From assembly GCF_003725795.1 (NCBI RefSeq), contig NZ_RBEE01000043.1, forward strand, positions 186,001 through 250,000: 64,000 nt of DNA, read 5' to 3'. The notes under the pieces were generated by a model. That model saw only the letters and a list, made by a program, of their open reading frames with translations. It made no database searches and was not told where the DNA came from. The position numbers and the translations under genes were made by a program. This DNA is from Pedobacter jejuensis (GTDB lineage Bacteria; Bacteroidota; Bacteroidia; Sphingobacteriales; Sphingobacteriaceae). This document shows, piece after piece, positions 1 through 10,300 of the stretch (positions are counted from its first letter, which is position 1; the number at the start of each line of letters is the position of its first letter).

Positions 1-1716
1 GCTTTTGCGGCAATGTTTATCAATGCCCGATGGAAGCCTGTGTTAACCGAAAAGATAAAGCAAGGTGTGTATAATGGCTCAAATCATTTGTACAAAATAG
101 ATTTCAAGAGCATAAATATCAATGTAATTACAGGCAGTTTGGCGCTTCGTGATGTTACTTTAACGCCAGATACGATGGTTTTTGATAGTCTGAAAGCCCA
201 AAAGAAAGCGCCTGCCCATATTTTTGAATTAAAATTAAAAAAACTTCAAGTTACTCGTGTGGGTATTTTAACGGCTTACTTTAAAAAGCTGGTTATCATT
301 AAGGAAATCAGATTGGATAAGCCATCCATAAATATGATTTTCAACAAAGTACCCAAGAACACAGATACCGTAAAAGTAGAAAAATCGCTTTACGACCAAA
401 TATCAAAAACCTTCAAATCTATACGTGTTGGGGCAATTAAAATTGTTGATGCTGATTTCGATTACATTAACAAAAGCGCCGTTAAGAAAACAAAAAATTC
501 CATTAAACATCTTGATATTACTGTAAAAGATTTTCTTCTCGATTCGCTATCGGGAAAAGATACTACAAGGTTTTATTATACAAAAGATATATCGTTTCAA
601 CTGGCAGGATATAAATCTACCACGAAAGATAAAATGTATACTATGAAAATAGATACCATCAGCGGTTCTGCAGCATCAAAAAAAATTACCATTAAAGGGT
701 TTAAGCTCACGCCGTTATATCCAGAATTAACCTTTGCCAGAAAATACAAAATACAAAAAGACAGATACAATTTAGCATTTGATAAGGTAGAATTTAATGG
801 TGTAGATTTTATTCGTTTAAACACCGACCAAAAACTATATGCCAGATCGCTAAACATTGGTCCGGCAAAGGTTGAGGTTTTTATGAGCCGAGAATCGCCT
901 CCACAGCCGGGATTAGATAAAGGTAAAAACTATCCACATTTAGCATTAAAGCGACTGAATATTTCAACAATTATCGATACCATCAGACTAAAAAATATTG
1001 ATTTGAAATATTCGGAATATAATCCTGCAAGTAAGAAAACAGGCTCGATCGACTTTAAATCTTTAAGCGGAAACATTTTAAATGCAACCAATGATAGCTT
1101 GAGATTAAGCAAAAATAACCATGCAGTTGCAAATTTAAACACGCTTTTAATGGGTTCAAGTAAGTTAAATCTAAAGATAGATTTTAATTTAACCGATAAT
1201 AATGGTGCATTTGCTTACAGCGGAAGTATGGGAAAATTTGATATGAGGCAGCTGAATTCTTTATCGAAAAACCTTGGGTTAATCGAAATTGAATCTGGAA
1301 ATATTCAACGCATTGATTTTAAAGCTACAGGAAATTTACGAACAGCTTCTGGTACAATGAATATGTTATATACCAATTTAAAAGTAAAACTCCTATCGGA
1401 TAATATAGACGGCGAAGGAACAAAACAAAAAGGTCTTCTATCGTTTTTGGCGAATGCTGTTTTGGTTAAAGATGAAAATCCTCAAAAAGACCAGGAAGTT
1501 AGAACAGCACAAATGACCAATACCCGAATTGCATCTGCATCATTTTTTAATTTGATGTGGAAAACCATTTTTGTAGGTATTAAAGATATTGTTGGCGTAA
1601 GCATTGTGCCAGAAAAAAATCCCGTTAAGCAACAAAAGGTTATTGCAAAAAAAATAAAAGAGCAGGCAAGAACCGATAGAAAAGAAGCTAGAAAAGCCCG
1701 GCGGAATAAAAACTAA
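1..1716 (+). CDS. AsmA-like membrane-anchored protein, 5' end outside window
   Basis: The reading frame is open from base 1, so the gene starts upstream; the first in-window ATG at 13 is probably internal. Aligned with its neighbour at 1778, the visible part begins just after the expected N-terminal membrane helix. The rest is a long, probably beta-rich region ending in a very basic K/R-rich tail. It shares with the neighbour a conserved C-terminal block (GLLSFLANA, then SFFNLMWKTIFVGIKD). AsmA/DUF748-like proteins of this shape are envelope proteins linked to lipid handling, but I cannot assign a function here. The AsmA-like label rests on architecture only. Confidence 0.6.
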   Translation, partial: AFAAMFINARWKPVLTEKIKQGVYNGSNHLYKIDFKSININVITGSLALRDVTLTPDTMVFDSLKAQKKAPAHIFELKLKKLQVTRVGILTAYFKKLVIIKEIRLDKPSINMIFNKVPKNTDTVKVEKSLYDQISKTFKSIRVGAIKIVDADFDYINKSAVKKTKNSIKHLDITVKDFLLDSLSGKDTTRFYYTKDISFQLAGYKSTTKDKMYTMKIDTISGSAASKKITIKGFKLTPLYPELTFARKYKIQKDRYNLAFDKVEFNGVDFIRLNTDQKLYARSLNIGPAKVEVFMSRESPPQPGLDKGKNYPHLALKRLNISTIIDTIRLKNIDLKYSEYNPASKKTGSIDFKSLSGNILNATNDSLRLSKNNHAVANLNTLLMGSSKLNLKIDFNLTDNNGAFAYSGSMGKFDMRQLNSLSKNLGLIEIESGNIQRIDFKATGNLRTASGTMNMLYTNLKVKLLSDNIDGEGTKQKGLLSFLANAVLVKDENPQKDQEVRTAQMTNTRIASASFFNLMWKTIFVGIKDIVGVSIVPEKNPVKQQKVIAKKIKEQARTDRKEARKARRNKN

Positions 1717-1777
1717 CAACACATTTTCTACAAATGCGTTTTAAATGTATATTGCTGATAAAACTGCTTTTCGTTAA

Positions 1778-3595
1778 ATGATTGATAAAAGAAAATCTCG
1801 TTACAAAATTATAAAGTGGGTAGCTGGAATAGTTTTAATCTTGGCAGCTATCTTATCATCAATAGCATGGTTTTTAAATGTAAAATCTCGCCCTTTACTT
1901 ACCGAACAAATAAAAACATTGCTGTATAAATCTACCGATAGTTTATATACCATCAGTTTTACCAAAGTAACTACAAACATTATAACCGGAAGTGCATCAC
2001 TACAAAATGTAAAAATCACGCCCGATACCAATCGCTATAAAAAGTTAATAGCCTTAAAGAGGGCGCCAAATAACCTATATTCTGTTTCGTTAAAAAAATT
2101 GGTGGTAAAGCATTTTCACCCTTTAATAATGTATCGGGAGCATAAACTACAAATTGACGAAGTTATTTTTGATAAACCTGAAGTGCTTATGGTTAATCGG
2201 CAACTGGATTTTAACGAAAATCGTGCGCCAAAACCTATCCAATCTCCATATACCATCATTGCTAAAAGTTTAAAAGAATTTAGCATCAAATCTATCTTTT
2301 TTAAAGATGCCAGCTTCAAATACCGGAATAATAATGTTGCTAATCCAGCAGTTTTTTCCATTGATGATTTGAATATAACCTTAGTTGATTTGCTTGTCGA
2401 TTCAACTTCTTTTGATGACCCGAGTCGTTTTTATTTGTTAAAAGATGTGGTTATTAATTTGAAGGATTACAATTATCCAACACCCGATAAAATGTATAAC
2501 ATTAAGCTTAATAAGCTCGATTTTAGGGCATCTACCGGGCGGTTACGCATAAGCAAATTTGCATTAGAACCTTTGTTTGATGAAATGAAGTTTGGACAAG
2601 TTGCAGGGTATGCAAGAGACCGATTTGATATTTCGATGAATGATATTTCTTTAAATGAAATAAATTTACCGCTTTACATTTCCAAGCAAGAATTAAGAGC
2701 AAAAGAAATGGCAATTGCAAATGGTTTCGTTAGCGTTTTTAACAATAATAGCTTGCCCAAAGGTGAAAAAGTGAAGCGAATCGGCAAATTTCCGCATCAA
2801 TTATTGCAAAAACTAGGCGCACCTGTTTTAGTTGATAAAATACAGCTTAAGGATGTTAGCATTAGTTATGCAATTTATAATAAGGAAAGTCAGCAAAGGG
2901 GAAAGCTTTCCTTTGAGCATACTTCAGGTATAATAAAAAATGCAACCAATATTGATAACGTAAAAAATACCAACCCAATAATGGAAGCCAGTTTAACTAC
3001 TTATTTATTAGGGCAAGGCAAATTGGATGTGGATTTTAAATTCGATTTAGCATCAAAAAAAGGCGATTTTGCTTATAGTGGCGTTTTACATGAATTTAAC
3101 GCCAGGGTTTTAAATCAAATTACAAAACCTTTGGGTTTGGTTAGAATTAACAGAGGAAATGTTGATGAGCTAAAATTTAACTTTAAAGCGAATGAGGCTG
3201 GTGCAAAAGGTACAGTCGATTTTTCATATTTTGATTTGTCGGTTGCTTTGATGAAAAACGACCCTGAAAAAGACCACTTAGTAAAGCGAGGTTTGCTTTC
3301 TTTTTTAGCTAATGCATTGATTATCAATTCAGAAAACCCTAATGCTGAAGGGAAGTTTATTTCGGCAAATGTAAATTACACCCGGCCAGATAGCACTTCC
3401 TTTTTCAGCATGATTTGGAAAAGCCTTTTTCTTGGCATAAAACATAGTGTAGGAATAACGGAAGAAAAACAAAATGAAATGCGTGATCATATTGCCAAAT
3501 TCAAGGCGATGAAAGCAAGTCATGATATGCGAAAACAAAAACGATTGGAGCGTAGGCAACTAAAAGAAAGACGGCTTAAAAATGATAGACGCTAA
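1778..3595 (+). CDS. AsmA-like membrane-anchored protein, paralogue of the preceding gene
   Basis: 605 aa. A basic N-terminus is followed by one membrane helix (about residues 12-32), then a long region that should lie outside the cytoplasmic membrane, then a strongly basic tail (about 575-605). It parallels the upstream gene throughout: RPLLTEQIK against KPVLTEKIK near the N-terminus, GLLSFLANA and SFFSMIWKSLFLGIKH near the C-terminus. The gap of 61 bp and same strand suggest a tandem duplication transcribed together. Exact function unknown; an envelope role, as for AsmA-type proteins, is inference. Confidence 0.65.
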   Translation: MIDKRKSRYKIIKWVAGIVLILAAILSSIAWFLNVKSRPLLTEQIKTLLYKSTDSLYTISFTKVTTNIITGSASLQNVKITPDTNRYKKLIALKRAPNNLYSVSLKKLVVKHFHPLIMYREHKLQIDEVIFDKPEVLMVNRQLDFNENRAPKPIQSPYTIIAKSLKEFSIKSIFFKDASFKYRNNNVANPAVFSIDDLNITLVDLLVDSTSFDDPSRFYLLKDVVINLKDYNYPTPDKMYNIKLNKLDFRASTGRLRISKFALEPLFDEMKFGQVAGYARDRFDISMNDISLNEINLPLYISKQELRAKEMAIANGFVSVFNNNSLPKGEKVKRIGKFPHQLLQKLGAPVLVDKIQLKDVSISYAIYNKESQQRGKLSFEHTSGIIKNATNIDNVKNTNPIMEASLTTYLLGQGKLDVDFKFDLASKKGDFAYSGVLHEFNARVLNQITKPLGLVRINRGNVDELKFNFKANEAGAKGTVDFSYFDLSVALMKNDPEKDHLVKRGLLSFLANALIINSENPNAEGKFISANVNYTRPDSTSFFSMIWKSLFLGIKHSVGITEEKQNEMRDHIAKFKAMKASHDMRKQKRLERRQLKERRLKNDRR

Positions 3596-3652
3596 GCTGC
3601 AAGATTTGTAACCTTTTGATATATTTATGCTTTAAACCCAAAATCTAAACTC

Positions 3653-4210
3653 ATGATTATTGCACTCATTATTATCGGCGTCTTGTCCCTCTTCGGAATT
3701 TTCTTTTACAACTCATTAATTGGTAAAAAGAACCAGGTTATCAATGCATTTTCTGCTATTGATGTAATGCTCAAAAAGCGCTTCGATTTAATTCCAAATT
3801 TGGTAGAAGTGGTAAAACAGTACACGACTTACGAACAAGGAACGCTGAGCAAAATTGTAGATTTACGCACAAAAGCAATTTCTGCCAATGTTAGTAATGC
3901 GGAAAAAGCGGCCATAGATACACAATTAAGTGCTAGTGTAAAGGGCTTGATGGTTAATGTGGAAAATTACCCTGACTTAAAAGCCAACACCAATTTTATA
4001 AACTTACAAAGTACCTGGACAGAAAGTGAAGAGCAGATTGCCGCAGCGAGAAGAACTTACAACTCGGCTGTAACGGATTATAACAATGCAATTATGATGT
4101 TTCCGGGAAGTATGTTTGCAGGAATGCTAAAATTCCAACCCATACCGGTTTTAACAACTGCAGAAGAAGAACGTAAAAACATTAGCGCCAAAGACTTATT
4201 TAACAGCTAA
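3653..4210 (+). CDS. lemA: LemA family protein
   Basis: 185 aa, the usual LemA length. One N-terminal membrane segment (about residues 1-22) is followed by a helical domain with the typical family pattern: YNSLIGKKNQVINAFSAIDV, then KRFDLIPNLVEVVKQY, ending with the FPGSMFAGM-type block and a short C-terminal tail. LemA proteins are membrane-anchored helical bundles of uncertain role. The gene overlaps the next by one base (TAATG), so the two are very likely translationally coupled. Confidence 0.92.
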   Translation: MIIALIIIGVLSLFGIFFYNSLIGKKNQVINAFSAIDVMLKKRFDLIPNLVEVVKQYTTYEQGTLSKIVDLRTKAISANVSNAEKAAIDTQLSASVKGLMVNVENYPDLKANTNFINLQSTWTESEEQIAAARRTYNSAVTDYNNAIMMFPGSMFAGMLKFQPIPVLTTAEEERKNISAKDLFNS

Positions 4211-5163
4211 TGGTAGCGGTTGAAAGCAACGCCACTTTGCAAAATTTACTTGCAAGTTTAGAGATACAACGAAAGAAAATTTCATCAACACAGAAAAAAG
4301 GGTATTTGCTTATCGCTTTAGGTGTTGTTGTTGGTGTTGGCGGTTCCATTTTAGGGCAGCCTGTGATTGCTATAATTGCTGGTTTAATTCCGTTTATTTA
4401 TGGTATCGTTATTCATTATAAAATTGCTGATGAATTAAAAGCTTACAAAGAGTCATTTAAAATTGAAGTTATTGGAACTGCACTTAAATCGCTCGACCAA
4501 AGTTTAACCATTGAACCTTATAATGGCATTCAATGTGATGAATTTGAAAATACTCAGCTTTTTTCTAATACTCCAGACCGATATAGTACGGAAGACTTAG
4601 TAAAAGGCAATGCTGGTAAAACCGGGTTTTATTTTGCAGAAATTCACGCAGAATATAAAACTAAAGTACAAACTAAAAATGGCACAAGAACCGAATGGCA
4701 TACCATCTTTAAAGGAATTCTGTTTGCTGCCGATTTTAATAAAAATTTTAATGGGGTAACGCTAGCAAAACCAAGAGATATTTTCGGTTCGATGGGTGCC
4801 TGGTTTTCTAAAAATTTATTTTCGTTTAGCAATAAAGATGTTGTAACGTTAGAAAACTTGGAATTTAACAATGCATTTATTACCCATGCCACCGACCAGG
4901 TAGAAGCTAGATATATTCTCACACCAAGTTTAATGGAGCGAATTTTAAGGCTAAATCAGAATGCTCAAAATACAATCTCATTATCTTTTATAAACAGCAG
5001 AATGTATATCGCGTTTCCATTAGATAGAAATTATTTCGAAGCACCAATTTTTAAAACTTTACTCAACCCAGAATTGCTCAATCAAGATATTGTAGCCATT
5101 AATTTTATGTACGATATTGTAAAAGAACTAGATTTAAACACCAGAATCTGGGGAAAGAATTAG
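4210..5163 (+). CDS. DUF3137 membrane protein partnered with LemA
   Basis: 317 aa. Two adjacent hydrophobic segments (about residues 31-48 and 51-69) form a hairpin near the N-terminus; a soluble C-terminal domain follows, with a central FYFAEIHAEYKTK and TEWHTIFKG region typical of DUF3137. The start ATG overlaps the LemA stop codon. LemA-DUF3137 pairs are common in Bacteroidota; the biochemical role is not known. Its stop codon overlaps that of the convergent response-regulator gene by four bases, leaving no room for a terminator between them. Confidence 0.8.
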   Translation: MVAVESNATLQNLLASLEIQRKKISSTQKKGYLLIALGVVVGVGGSILGQPVIAIIAGLIPFIYGIVIHYKIADELKAYKESFKIEVIGTALKSLDQSLTIEPYNGIQCDEFENTQLFSNTPDRYSTEDLVKGNAGKTGFYFAEIHAEYKTKVQTKNGTRTEWHTIFKGILFAADFNKNFNGVTLAKPRDIFGSMGAWFSKNLFSFSNKDVVTLENLEFNNAFITHATDQVEARYILTPSLMERILRLNQNAQNTISLSFINSRMYIAFPLDRNYFEAPIFKTLLNPELLNQDIVAINFMYDIVKELDLNTRIWGKN

Positions 5164-5525
5164 CCTAAATGTTTTTTAACCATAGCTTCTATTGCAGCAA
5201 TATCAAATGGTTTTGAAAGGTAGCTATCTGCACCAGCTTGCTCTGCCAATGATGAAATATCGTTGTTTGCTGAAAAGTATATTACCGGAATATGTTTCAA
5301 ATCAGGATTATTTTTAATCGCTCTGGTTGCTTGAATTCCGCCTAAATCTGGCAGCCAATTATCCATAAAAATAATATCAGGCATGTATGCTGCAACCTGT
5401 TCTTCAATTTCGTTAGCACTTTCTGATGTTTTAACATCATAGCCTGCATCCTCAAAAATGAAAGTACATAAATCTAAAATATCTCTGTTATCATCAAAAA
5501 CGAATACTTTTTTCGTATCAGCCAT
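5160..5525 (-). CDS. Single-domain response regulator (CheY-like)
   Basis: 121 aa, receiver domain only. The acidic pair D11-D12, the phosphoacceptor D55 (IIFMDNWLP) and the lysine of YLSKPFD near residue 105 are all present, so it should be phosphorylatable. With no output domain it probably acts by protein contact or as a phosphate relay. It is the last gene of the signalling block running from 12058 down to 5160, 22 bp after the CheB-like gene. Confidence 0.9.
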   Translation of the reverse strand: MADTKKVFVFDDNRDILDLCTFIFEDAGYDVKTSESANEIEEQVAAYMPDIIFMDNWLPDLGGIQATRAIKNNPDLKHIPVIYFSANNDISSLAEQAGADSYLSKPFDIAAIEAMVKKHLG

Positions 5526-5547
5526 AAATTTAATATCTAAGCAAATC

Positions 5548-6135
5548 TTATTTTGTTGCTAATTTATTTATAAAATCTGCCATATCTACAGCATCTAAAA
5601 TTGTGCCTTTTTTAACATTTAAAACAGCCTGTTGAGGCATGTAAGGCATTATTGCAGTTTTCGGGTTTTGTATAACTGCTAAACCTCCGAAATTGTTTAC
5701 CGTTTTTAAGCCTTCAACACCATCGGCATTAGAACCTGAAAGCAAAATGCAAACCAGCTCATCCTTATAAATTTCGGCAGCAGATTGGAAAGTAACATCA
5801 ATTGAGGGTCGTGAATAATTTACCTTCTCTGAGTAATCCAACGAAAAAGTTTTGTTCTTCTCGATAAGTAAATGATAATCTGCCGGTGCAATATAAACAC
5901 ATCCAGCCACTATTTCTTCTTTTTCATCTACTTCTCTAATTTTTAAATCCGTACGGTTTTGCAATAAATCAGCCAGAAGGGTGTCATTACCTGGTTTACG
6001 GTGTGTAACAATGATAATCGGAAAGCTGATGTTTGTGTCTAAATCCGGAAAAATTTTCAGCAATACATCTAAGCTGCCGGCCGAGCCACCAATAACCAAA
6101 GCACTACATTTATCTGGAGTTAAAGCTTCCGCCAT
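5548..6135 (-). CDS. CheB-type methylesterase catalytic domain protein
   Basis: 195 aa, only the CheB C-terminal esterase domain; the N-terminal receiver of classical CheB is absent. The catalytic triad is visible: Ser18 in GGSAGS, His45 in VTHRKPG, Asp138 in SNADGVEG. In chemotaxis CheB removes methyl esters from, and deamidates, receptor glutamyl sites. Here no receptor gene is nearby, so the target may be the hybrid kinase of the same cluster or another protein (inference). It overlaps the end of the CheR gene by 16 bp. Confidence 0.88.
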   Translation of the reverse strand: MAEALTPDKCSALVIGGSAGSLDVLLKIFPDLDTNISFPIIIVTHRKPGNDTLLADLLQNRTDLKIREVDEKEEIVAGCVYIAPADYHLLIEKNKTFSLDYSEKVNYSRPSIDVTFQSAAEIYKDELVCILLSGSNADGVEGLKTVNNFGGLAVIQNPKTAIMPYMPQQAVLNVKKGTILDAVDMADFINKLATK

Positions 6136-6938
6136 ATTTTTTCCGTTTTAATGCGCTTAAATTGTTTTGCTTTTGGCCAAAAATCTAAACTTTCTTTACT
6201 CCCAAGTGCCAAATAGCCAAGTTGTTCTAAGCTGTTATCAAAAAGTTGAAATACTTTATGCTGCAATTCCTTATCAAAATAAATTAGTACGTTTCTACAC
6301 AAAATCAGCTGAAACTCATTAAATGAATGGTCGGAAACCAAATTATGGGTAGAAAAGATCATCTTCTCACTCAGCGTTTCATCAAATTTTGCAAGGGTAT
6401 AATTTGCAGCATAGTAAGTAGAAAAATCTTGCTCACCGCCCGATTGCAAATAATTTTCAGAGTAACCTTTTAAGTAATTTAAAGGAAACATACCTTTTTT
6501 AGCTTTCTCTAAAACAGATGGATTAATATCTGTAGCATAAATAAGAGATTTATGAAGCAGTTTAAGTTCTTTCAATACGATGGCTAGAGAATATGCTTCC
6601 TCTCCGGTAGAACAGCCTGCAACCCAAATTCTTATAAACGGATAAGTGCCGAAAATTGGTAAAACATCATTTCGTAAGGCTTTGTAAAAGGATGGGTCGC
6701 GGAACATTTCTGTAACGTTAACCGTAATTTCCTCTAAAAATCGTTTAAAATATTGTTTATCAGTTTTAACGGTATATCTAAATTCTGCAAAACTTACAAA
6801 ATTATCTAAACCATATAATCTTAAAATTCTTCTTTTAATAGATGCAGGAGAGTATTCTGAAAAATCATAGCCATGTGCGTCTAAAACGTCACTAAGCAGT
6901 GTTTCAATCTGTTCGTTATCTATTAAATTGCTAATCAC
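6120..6938 (-). CDS. CheR-type protein-glutamate O-methyltransferase
   Basis: 272 aa, usual CheR length. N-terminal helical CheR_N region (about 1-65), the NVTEMFRDPSFY block (about 74-85), the S-adenosylmethionine-binding loop AGCSTGEEAYS (about 107-117) and the CRNVLIYF motif near residue 214. There is no C-terminal receptor-tethering pentapeptide-binding extension that I can identify. It sits 2 bp from the upstream receiver gene and overlaps the CheB-like gene, so it is part of one transcription unit. Confidence 0.92.
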   Translation of the reverse strand: MISNLIDNEQIETLLSDVLDAHGYDFSEYSPASIKRRILRLYGLDNFVSFAEFRYTVKTDKQYFKRFLEEITVNVTEMFRDPSFYKALRNDVLPIFGTYPFIRIWVAGCSTGEEAYSLAIVLKELKLLHKSLIYATDINPSVLEKAKKGMFPLNYLKGYSENYLQSGGEQDFSTYYAANYTLAKFDETLSEKMIFSTHNLVSDHSFNEFQLILCRNVLIYFDKELQHKVFQLFDNSLEQLGYLALGSKESLDFWPKAKQFKRIKTEKIWRKL

Positions 6939-6940
6939 TT

Positions 6941-7312
6941 TTATTCTGTAACTTTCTCTATTTGCATTAATAACTCATCAACATTGATGGGTTTAGAAAC
7001 ATAACCTGCAGCACCTGCGAGTAAGCATCTTTCTTTATCGCCAACCATGGCTTGCGCTGTAACGGCTAAAACAGGAATATTTCGCAATTCTTCTGACTGT
7101 TTCATTGCCGCCATAGCTTGATAACCGTCCATATCTGGCATCATCATATCCATTAACACATCTGAAACATTTTTGTTTTCTTGCATAATAGAGAGTCCAT
7201 CTTGCGCACTCAATGCTGATAAACACTCGAAACCTTTAGCTTTAAGCACTGCTTTTAAAGCGAAAATGTTTCTATTATCGTCATCAATTATGAGAATTAA
7301 CTTTTGTGGCAT
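6941..7312 (-). CDS. Single-domain response regulator
   Basis: 123 aa receiver with D10-D12 acidic cluster, phosphoacceptor D55 (DVLMDMMMPDMDG) and the conserved lysine in YVSKPINVD. The sequence closely resembles the third receiver of the adjacent hybrid kinase (VDVVLMDMMMPELDG, then DYISKPVDMD), suggesting that it arose by duplication of that domain or takes phosphate from the same kinase. It lies 14 bp downstream of the kinase and 2 bp upstream of the CheR gene. Confidence 0.9.
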   Translation of the reverse strand: MPQKLILIIDDDNRNIFALKAVLKAKGFECLSALSAQDGLSIMQENKNVSDVLMDMMMPDMDGYQAMAAMKQSEELRNIPVLAVTAQAMVGDKERCLLAGAAGYVSKPINVDELLMQIEKVTE

Positions 7313-7326
7313 ATTAAAAAGAAAAA

Positions 7327-10300
7327 TTAAGATTTATAGTGATTTTCGTATAACCAAACGCGAAGCAGCGATACCAATTGGTCCATATCAACAGGTTTGC
7401 TAATATAATCTGAAGCACCTGCAGCGATACATTTTTCTCTATCGCCCATCATTGCTTTTGCGGTAACAGCCAGAATTGGTAAGTTTTTGTATTTAATTTT
7501 TTGCCTGATGGCAGTAGTGGTTTCATATCCATCTAACTCAGGCATCATCATATCCATTAAAACCACATCAACATGCTGGTTTTCATCCAACAACTTAAGC
7601 GCCTCTTTCCCATCTATAGCTGTTAAAACATGCATTTGATGCTGCTCTAAAACCTTTGTTAACGAGAAGATATTTCTAACGTCATCATCAGCAACTAAAA
7701 CCGTTTTACCCTTTAAAACATCTTGTAATTCTGAAAACTTTTTCGGTGCTTTTACCTGCTCCTTGCTTTTTTCTTCTACAAGGTGAAGGAACAATCCTGC
7801 TTCATCTAAAATTCGTTGATAGGAATGAGCGGTTTTTACTACGATAGAATCGGCATATTGTTTTATTCTGCTTTCTTCGCCTTTGGATAAACTTTTCCCA
7901 GTGAAAATGATGATTGGTAGATTTTCTAAACCAGGTGTTTTCTTTACAACTTCCAAAGTTTCATAAGCATGTTTATCGGGAATTCCCATATCCAGAATCA
8001 CACAATTGATATCGGATTTATGCAAAGCAGAAACGCTATCGCCAACTTCGTTTACAATTTCGGTTTGAATATTAAAATTGCTTAAAAAGTAACTCAAAGC
8101 TTTTGCGTGCTGTTCGTTTTCTTCAACAATTAATACTTTTTTCGGATGTCGGCTTAATGCATGTTCTAGTTTTTGGAAAATTTCTTGCATGTGCTCAAAT
8201 GCAAAAGGCTTATTGATAAAATCAACCGCACCTTTTAATAAACTTTCCTTTTTAACCTGTAACGAAGACATGATGTGTACCGGGATTGGCCGAGTACTTG
8301 GATCTGCTTTAAGCTCTTCCATTACCTGCCATCCATCTTTTACAGGCAATTGTATATCCAACAGTATGGCTAAAGGTTTGTAGGTTTTAGCCATTTCAAT
8401 ACCTACATCGCCTCTTACCGCCACTAAACCTTTATAGTTTCTTTTTCGGGTAAAATCCAATAGCGTTTTAGCAAAAGGTGTATCATCCTCTACAATTAAA
8501 ATTACCTTATCATCTGGTCCGATATCGTTGCGGTCATCTTCAATTTCTTGAGGGATGTTTGCAACAGTTAATCGAGTTACTAATGGCTGCTGCTCTACAA
8601 TTGTGGTATTTTCATTTTTTGGCTGATGATTTTCAATACCTCTATTTTTGTCGATTGGGAGAATAAGGGTAAAGATGCTACCTTCATTTTCTTTACTTTT
8701 TAAATCGATATAGCCACCCAATAATTTTGCAAGTTCTCTACTTATAGAAAGACCCAAACCTGTTCCGCCAAATTTACGTCTGGTAGAACCATCTGCTTGT
8801 TGAAAAGCTTCAAAAACCATTGCAAGTTTATCTGGCGCAATACCAACGCCCGTATCCGTAACCTTAAAAACCAAGGCATTTAAATGCTCATTTTTACTGA
8901 TGTTTAAAGTAACCGAACCTTTTGTCGTAAATTTAATCGCGTTTGATAAAAGGTTTTTCAGAATTTGTTCCAAACGCATTTTATCGGTATGGAAATATTC
9001 GGGTACTACAGTTGTTTTATCTATAACAAGTTCTAGCGATTTTTCTTTAGCAACCGGATTAAATAACGATCGCATGTTAAATATTACTTCATCAACCTTA
9101 ATATTTGCTCTGTCGAGCTCCATTTTACCGGCTTCAATTTTTGATAAATCAAGAATTTCATCAATTAAACTCAGCAAACCCTGACCAGAACTTTGTATCA
9201 CTTCGGCATATTCCTGATGTTCGCGGTCCATTGCTTCGTTTTCGGCCATTAACCTCGACAATAATAAAATAGAATTTAATGGCGTTCGCAATTCATGCGA
9301 CATGTTTGCCAAAAATTCTGATTTGTAGCGAGTACTTAATTCTAAAGCTGCTGCTTTTTGCTGTATCTCAACATTTCGCTCTTCAATAAGCTGATTTTTT
9401 TCTTCCAGCAGGCTGCTACGCTCTTCCAATTCCTGGTTGCTTTGCAACAATTCTTCCTGCTGTACCCTTAATTCTTCTTCTGATGCCTGTAGCTTTTGTG
9501 ATTGAGCTTCCAATTCTGCATTCATCCCTTCCAACTCACTGTGCTGAACCTGAAGTTCTTCAGATTGTGCCTGTGTTTCTTCTAGCAATTGCTGCAATTT
9601 AAACCTGTTTTGCGCACCCAATAACGCTGTACCAACATCGGATAAAATGGAATTTAGGAAATGCAGATGCAAATCTGAAAATGCCCCGATTGTACCCAAT
9701 TCTAAACCACCAATAGCAATGCCATTTCTAATGATAGGTAAAACCAATAATTGAGCAGGTTTAATATTGCCAGAAGCATACGAAATCGTTAACTCATTGT
9801 TTGGGATTTCATTGAGTAATATCTGCTTGCCAGATTTTACAACCTGACCAATTAAGCCTTCGCCTAATGCCAAAGTTTCTGCCAAATGTTGCCCTTGCAA
9901 AGCATGCTGACCTTTTAAATGCAAATAGCCATCATCTTTAAAAATGTAAATCGCCCCTAGCTGACTATTAGTATAGCTGGCCAAGAATTCGATAATATCA
10001 TCTGCCAATTGGAACACATCTTTTTCGCCAACCATTTTTACGTTCAAGCCGGCAACACCAGTTTGCAACCACTCATTTTCTGCTAGTGTATCAAACGATT
10101 TTTTAAGCGAAGATGACATGGTGTTCAATGATTCGGATAATTCGCCGATATCATCCTGAGTTTTGCTATCTAAAGTTACGCCGTAATTACCATTTGAGAT
10201 TTGCAGGGCAATTTCTTTAATGGCAATAATCCGTTTCTCCATCTCAAGTTTTTTATCCTCAATTTCCTTCTGCATTTTTACACGCTCATCAAAATCGACA

